Assembly (NCBI GenBank): GCA_003550325.1
Contig: QKWP01000128.1
Coordinates: 366,223-430,222, forward strand
Reading direction: 5' to 3'
Origin: Gigaspora rosea
Lineage: Eukaryota; Glomeromycota; Glomeromycetes; Diversisporales; Gigasporaceae
Length of the DNA: 64,000 bases
In this document: positions 59,360 to 64,000 of the stretch, one piece after another
How positions within the stretch are numbered: position 1 is the first letter of the stretch
Layout of the letters: each line of letters opens with the position of its first letter
Notes under the pieces: generated by a model
The model's input: only the letters and a program-made list of their open reading frames with translations
What the model was told of the DNA's origin: nothing
The model's database searches: none
Made by a program: the position numbers and the translations under genes

Positions 59360-59413
59360 ATTCGATGGGTCAATGTAAAGGTTTTAATAAATTTTTTATC
59401 AATGATCATATTA

Positions 59414-59547
59414 TACCATGTACGAATTTTATTTATATCTTATAATTTATTAACATATAACCCGTGCCACTATCACGAAATTAAAAGGTTTTGAAAAAAT
59501 AATAGTATATTGGATATATGTATCTTGGCGATTATAATTGTAATTAC
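59414..59547 (-). repeat. 3' flank segment, inverted relative to copy A
   Basis: Reverse complement of 8398-8524 between directly matching flanks; TAACCCGTGCCACTATCACG here corresponds to CGCGCTGGTGGCACGGGTCA there. Confidence 0.8.
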
Positions 59548-59685
59548 TTTCTTAATGTTAAAAATATAATTTTGTAAAATTTACTTTTACAAAAAATAAG
59601 GAAAGTATTCTTCTATATAATTGATATTTAAAATATCAATTTACATAATGAAATTTTTGTCAATGCCTACTTTTTTAAATGCCGT

Positions 59686-60795
59686 TGTTACTATCAGATG
59701 GGAGAGCTTCAGACAACCGCCAATATAGTTTCAGGATAGTAAGCTGGATTTGAGTTACGAGAGGTGGGTATATGTGTAAGGGGAGAGCGAAATACTTTGG
59801 CGTAAAAGGAATTGAAGAATGATTATATATATATGCGGTGGGTCGATAATTAGGTGATCGAGATAAGGTGTAGAAGTATTTAAGGGAGGTAGTTAATTAT
59901 TAAGGGAGATGATGTATCAATGTAAGGCTTAAATGTATTTAATTAATTAATACGGTGATCAAACTAAGAATTCAATTTAAATCTATCAAACAATGAAATC
60001 AGTAAATTAATTTAAACGATGTAATATAACAATGCACGAGTGTCAATATATCAATTTTAATAAACAATATGAATAGCATAGTTTAATGCTAACAAGCAGT
60101 GTTGAGAATTTGACAATACAAAAATAAAGAGTTATAAGTTGCCTTCGGCTTTGAAATGCCTACTAACTTATAATTTTGAGTTTATTAAGCAGAGCGAAGT
60201 CTGAGGAAACTTTATTAAGACAAAACCTTCGACTTTAAATACATAATCGATACATATAAATAATTTAAACTAATCCATTGTCAGAATATCTTCATTCCGT
60301 TATCTAAATATTAATACAGTCATGTTTTTACACTACAATGTGTCTGCAATCAATCATATACCTCTCTCTATGCCAAGAGCGGGGCGGTAATAATTGAATG
60401 CTTCAATTGCATTCATCTTCTCCTATGATTTTTATTGCACAGGGAGTGATTTGGTAATATTTAAATGCTTTATGTTCGTTCGTCCCCGAACGAAGCAATA
60501 AATTTAATTACATAACAATTCTAAGTATTGAGATCATTGCGTGATATAAGACATAAGAGATGATTCGTCATATGATTATGTAAAGCCGGGGTTCGTGTTA
60601 TCCATCTATGCGGTACTATAAGAAAATGAATAAGGAAAATAGATATACTATAGTAGAGTTATAAATAAAGAAAAGATAATCAGAAAAGAAACATACTATG
60701 GGAGTACGATCAAAGAAGGTTTAGGGGTAATTAATCAGAGGGTCGATCGGTCAATTGAAGCAAGGGTAAAAAAAACTTTATTTTCAGGGGTAACA
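59686..60795. mobile_element. Solo LTR (1.1 kb)
   Basis: Begins TGTTACTATCAGATGG and ends CAGGGGTAACA, flanked by CCGT (59682-59685, 60796-60799). It interrupts block sequence: AAATGCCGT before and AACCTAAAATTAGA after are joined in copy A (8655-8930). The ends and the 4-bp duplication resemble the LTR element at 13157-16758, although the bodies differ. Small hairpins (AAGTTGCCTTCGGC.., 60130-60230) lie inside; no coding frame. Confidence 0.75.
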
Positions 60796-60799
60796 CCGT

Positions 60800-61385
60800 A
60801 ACCTAAAATTAGATTTTTGAAATCCATTTATTGATCCTTGCTGCGGAGTCATAGAAAAATGTTCATATGATTGGTCATTGCTATTGTTACACTGGACACC
60901 TACAAATTTGCACCTACCTAGTTAGTGTTAGGGTTAGAGGTTATTTATGATTGGTTTATTTATATATAGTAGGCACAAAAATCACGTGTATGGTAGGTGT
61001 CCTGAGCAAGTCCGGATTGTGTGACAGATTAGTGCCAGAATACCAATCAGTTTTAAGATTAGTTCAACGTTACACGATCAGAATTTGCCCAAATTCAGGA
61101 ATCTGAATAAGAAAGAAGCCTCTTTTGTGCTTTAATAAAAAGTTTTCCTTAAAAGATTTTACTATATATCTTGCTAACATTAATACTAATGCTAACCTAA
61201 ATAACAATGCAAAGTGATGGAATGTCACGTGATCTAAAGTGGAGCAAACACTTGACCCTCCACCTCATAACACTATTGCAGGTAAGGCCAAAGCATGTGA
61301 AAATCAAGTTAAAAGAAGTGATTTGGTGTAGGAGATCAAAAACAAATAAGGCTATATATAACAATCACAGGTCAAAAACCAATAT
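60800..61385. repeat. Downstream block sequence of copy D
   Basis: Matches 8914-8983 and then 13005-13130 and 17967-18350, without the insertions those carry. It therefore gives the empty site of the 4 kb hAT element (60865-60872). The MITE-like palindrome GGACACCTAC...GTAGGTGTCC (60893-60999) is shared with 13034-13128. Confidence 0.85.
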
Positions 61386-61690
61386 ATCGGGTATCTATCG
61401 GGTACCATATGACTATAATTAAAAAATAGATAAAATGCCACATATCGGTGACCTATTATATATATATCGTATAGTTTGGCTAATCTTACATATATTGGGT
61501 ACCCGGTATGTATATGTAATAAAAATAAATTTTAAATCTACATATATTATAATTCTAAATCATTGTTTACAATACAGATATCCTATATATTCAAAAAAAT
61601 ATATTCTTTAAAATATAAAAAATAATTTTACTATTTAAATTTTTTTTAATTTGATACATATCAGGTACCCGATAAATACAGTATTAATTA
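61386..61690. repeat. Palindromic element with TATCGGGTA ends
   Basis: The left TATCGGGTATCTATCGGGTA...CCATATG faces CATATCAGGTACCCGATAAA at the right. TTGGGTACCCGGTATG lies in the middle. Non-coding. Confidence 0.55.
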
Positions 61691-62780
61691 GCAATAGAAA
61701 TTTCTAATTGTTACAAATTGTTAATGATAATTTTTAAGCAATTAATAAATAAATTATCCAATATACATAGAACATTATAATAGAAAATTTTTAGGTTAGC
61801 ATAACAGAATACTTTATAAAGCATCATCAAATTGTGGGTTATTTTAAAAAAACAAAAAAACATATATTACAAAGCTGAGCTAAAATTGTTTATATCAAAG
61901 ATATTTTTATGAATTCTTGACCAAATTCGATGAACATTTTATAAATATAAAAAAATAGCTTTTAGGGAGGTAATAGTCAGATCCTAGGCCTACCTTTAAA
62001 GGTTATAACTGCACCTAAGAAAGCTATTTTTATAAAGAATAAATATAGTAAATAACATATTTTTGTTGACCAAACAATCACTTTTGCTTAAGTACTGAGC
62101 TACCTAATGGTAATTATTAGCCCATTTAGTCTAATAACAAACATAGTCAGAGGCCTATCGCTCATTATTAGAGACAAAATTTTTTGCTTGACTATATTTA
62201 CTCGTCCAAATAGCTCTAGCAATTGTTTTACAACACAAAAGGTAAAAGAATTAATCTGCTAAAAAATATTTTATATTGATTTTATATAAATATTGTGTAA
62301 ACCAGGTGATTTCCAGCTTTTGGAACTTAGAATTTAGGCTTGAAAATTCAAATCCTATAATCTTTTTTTTTTTTTTTTAGTAACGCTTATCTATTGATTA
62401 ATTTTATTTATGTAAAATAAACCTATCTAAATGATTAAATAAATTTATTGTTAGAGTGTTGAGATTTTTTTTTAATATTTTATCTTTAATTACTGCTTAC
62501 GTGCCCAGTAATATTATCCTTATAGCCTACAATCAGCATGAATTTTTGATAAGCTTGTCAAGGAGCAGTCATTATTGCGAGATTAGCTGATTTATTGCAA
62601 ATTATATAGATTTTTGTTTTTTATTGTTTGTTTAGTGCTTGGTTGAGGCTTCTTGTTTAAGGGCAGGGTTTTGCTTGTTGTTTGTGTTGTAATATCTTAT
62701 GATTTTAGCAAATATAGGATTTTACAATATTGATAAATAGGATAGGGCTAAGTAAATTGGTAGCTGTGAGCATGAAGAGT
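61691..62780. other. No gene recognised
   Basis: AT-rich DNA with a T-rich tract at 62362-62379. No domain-bearing frame and no clear repeat boundary. Confidence 0.45.
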
Positions 62781-63080
62781 TAAGGAATGAAGTTTATAAA
62801 GGTTTGTTGTTCAGAATTGAAAAAGTTATCTTTGGTTTTGCTATCACTCACCTTAGTAAAAGCTGGCTCTATCTCCCACCCACATGACAGTGCAAGGACC
62901 ATCATTAGCAATTTTTGGGCCCCAAGGCTACAGGGGCAGTGCATCAACCTTTTTGCTATAGGGGCAGTGCAGCAACCTTTATTAGTGGACAATTATAGCT
63001 ACCTGGGTGGTCAACCCACGGGTCACCCACTTGTCACCTGTTGGTTGACCCACGGGTCATCCATATCTGCAATATCATAA
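62781..63080 (+). other. Open frame of doubtful reality overlapping repeat DNA
   Basis: A 97-codon frame (62787-63080) begins with a hydrophobic, signal-like stretch (LSLVLLSLTLVKAGS). Its centre is a direct duplication of AGGGGCAGTGCA.CAACCTTT (62930, 62965), and its last 28 codons run through a fragment of the GGGTCAACCCACGGGTCACC palindrome of the MITE at 51594. It is probably not a gene. Confidence 0.3.
62998..63064. repeat. Fragment of the GGGTGACCCG-type hAT MITE arm
   Basis: ACCTGGGTGGTCAACCCACG...GGTTGACCCACGGGTCATCC matches the arm of the element at 51594-51760. Confidence 0.65.
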
Positions 63081-64000
63081 TCTGTACATAAATTTAATTT
63101 ACCACAATAGCATATTCAAATAGATAAAAAGAAAAACATAAGATTAATAAAATAGCAAATATATTGGCAAATATTAAGAAAAATTACATTTCACCAAAGA
63201 TTTAGATGATTAATTTCTAGTTTTTGCTTTCTTCTTTTACAAGTGTTCAGATTCTTCATTGCACATGAATGCATGAATGTGTGCATGCATATGGTCTTAA
63301 GCAATTTTATACTAATATGCTCATACAAAATTAGTTAAAATTCAAATATTATAAAATCTTTCTAACATTTGATTCAGTGGGTTTTTTTAAAATCAGCATA
63401 GCATGGGTGAGCTATTCAGTCTGCAAAATTTCATTAGAATAAATTGAATTAATAAAAATTGCTCAAGTATTGGTTCATTTTTTTTTGATATATGATCGAA
63501 ATTGAATGTTAATGTCTACAATAAACAAAATTAAAAATTAGTATGATAAAAACATTGAAAAATATATCATGTGTGAAAGCTTATACTTATATTAAAGTAT
63601 CTAGTCCGCTTGTCAATTATTTAAGGAAACAAATATATAACGATAAAAAATTGTTTGTAAAAATTGTATAGCTACCAGATCCGTATGGTGTGGATTTTAT
63701 CAAATTGTACCATACTGTTTTGCTAATATATATTTGCAGATCAGTATAGTACGATTTTTAAATTTATGTACCATACTATTTTGAAGGTATTTCGCAGTAG
63801 TAATTTAAGCCACATGGCTTTGATCAGCTGGCTGAGCTAGTGGTCATACCCTAGGATACAATAACTGGTTAACCGTTAGGCTATCCAGATATCCGAATTA
63901 TAAACTTGATAAAAAGATAAATTATTGAGGTATCCGGTTAACTTAAGATATAATAGGATAATATAGGGTAAAATACAATTATAATAAATATTTTAATTTG
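63081..64000. other. No gene recognised
   Basis: AT-rich sequence. Positions 63670-63790 repeat TACCATACTRTTTTG twice. Near 63820-63900 the minus strand has TAGCCTAACGGTTA, an A-box-like match without a B box. Confidence 0.4.

Noticed and set aside
63820-63900. Possible tRNA on the minus strand (TAGCCTAACGGTTA)
   Set aside because: No B box and no foldable acceptor stem or anticodon arm were found.

Overview
The window looks like repeat-rich, very AT-rich nuclear DNA of a fungus, most likely an arbuscular mycorrhizal fungus (Glomeromycotina, Rhizophagus-like). That is an inference from the base composition, the small GT-AG introns (about 65-125 nt), a secreted/membrane kelch gene family, and hAT, MULE, Helitron, LTR and MITE families; no database search was possible. 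I saw no rRNA or tRNA gene and no bacterial features.

The framework is one duplicated segment of about 6 kb whose 3' end carries a five-exon kelch beta-propeller gene with a signal peptide and a C-terminal membrane anchor. Copy A (about 2565-8660) and copy B (about 25980-31980) carry broken kelch genes. A third unit has been blown apart by insertions into part C (36565-39281) and part D (53254-53925 and 56690-59685), and it carries the only intact kelch gene (57711-59359, 422 aa). The copies act as natural empty sites for one another, so several insertions can be read to the base.

Region by region. 1-2560: no gene, Helitron-end fragments. 2565-8660: block A, with the promoter of its kelch pseudogene replaced by a retroposed sequence ending in A28. 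8677-18480: nested insertions in the sequence that follows the kelch gene: a hAT MITE, a 4.0 kb autonomous-type hAT element, a mariner-type MITE split by a pol-less LTR retrotransposon, a second small MITE and a foldback element. 18499-25016: a hAT MITE, then a Helitron with doubled ends that holds a MULE remnant, a 1.5 kb satellite and a foldback element. 25980-32203: block B. 33511-36532: a 3 kb foldback with other palindromic elements inside. 36565-53253: block C with an assembly gap, then a 2.9 kb Helitron (39282-42171) and an 11 kb MULE-type transposon (42186-53253). That transposon's own transposase gene is split by a second, FAR1-type MULE and by a hAT MITE. 53254-61380: block D, a putative solo LTR, a MITE split by a foldback, a tandem array, the intact kelch gene, a 1.1 kb solo LTR and downstream block sequence. 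61386-64000: palindromic repeats and unannotated AT-rich DNA.

Almost every coding region here is transposon-derived and decayed. The intact kelch gene is the only likely host gene. The most unusual observations are the serial duplication of one symmetric-phase exon at the 5' end of the FAR1-MULE transposase, a family of foldback elements whose arms are built of short TTCACCGACAA-like units (one copy with a perfect 9-bp target duplication), Helitrons carrying satellite arrays with a paralogous empty site, and a micro-inversion that distinguishes two kelch 3' flanks.
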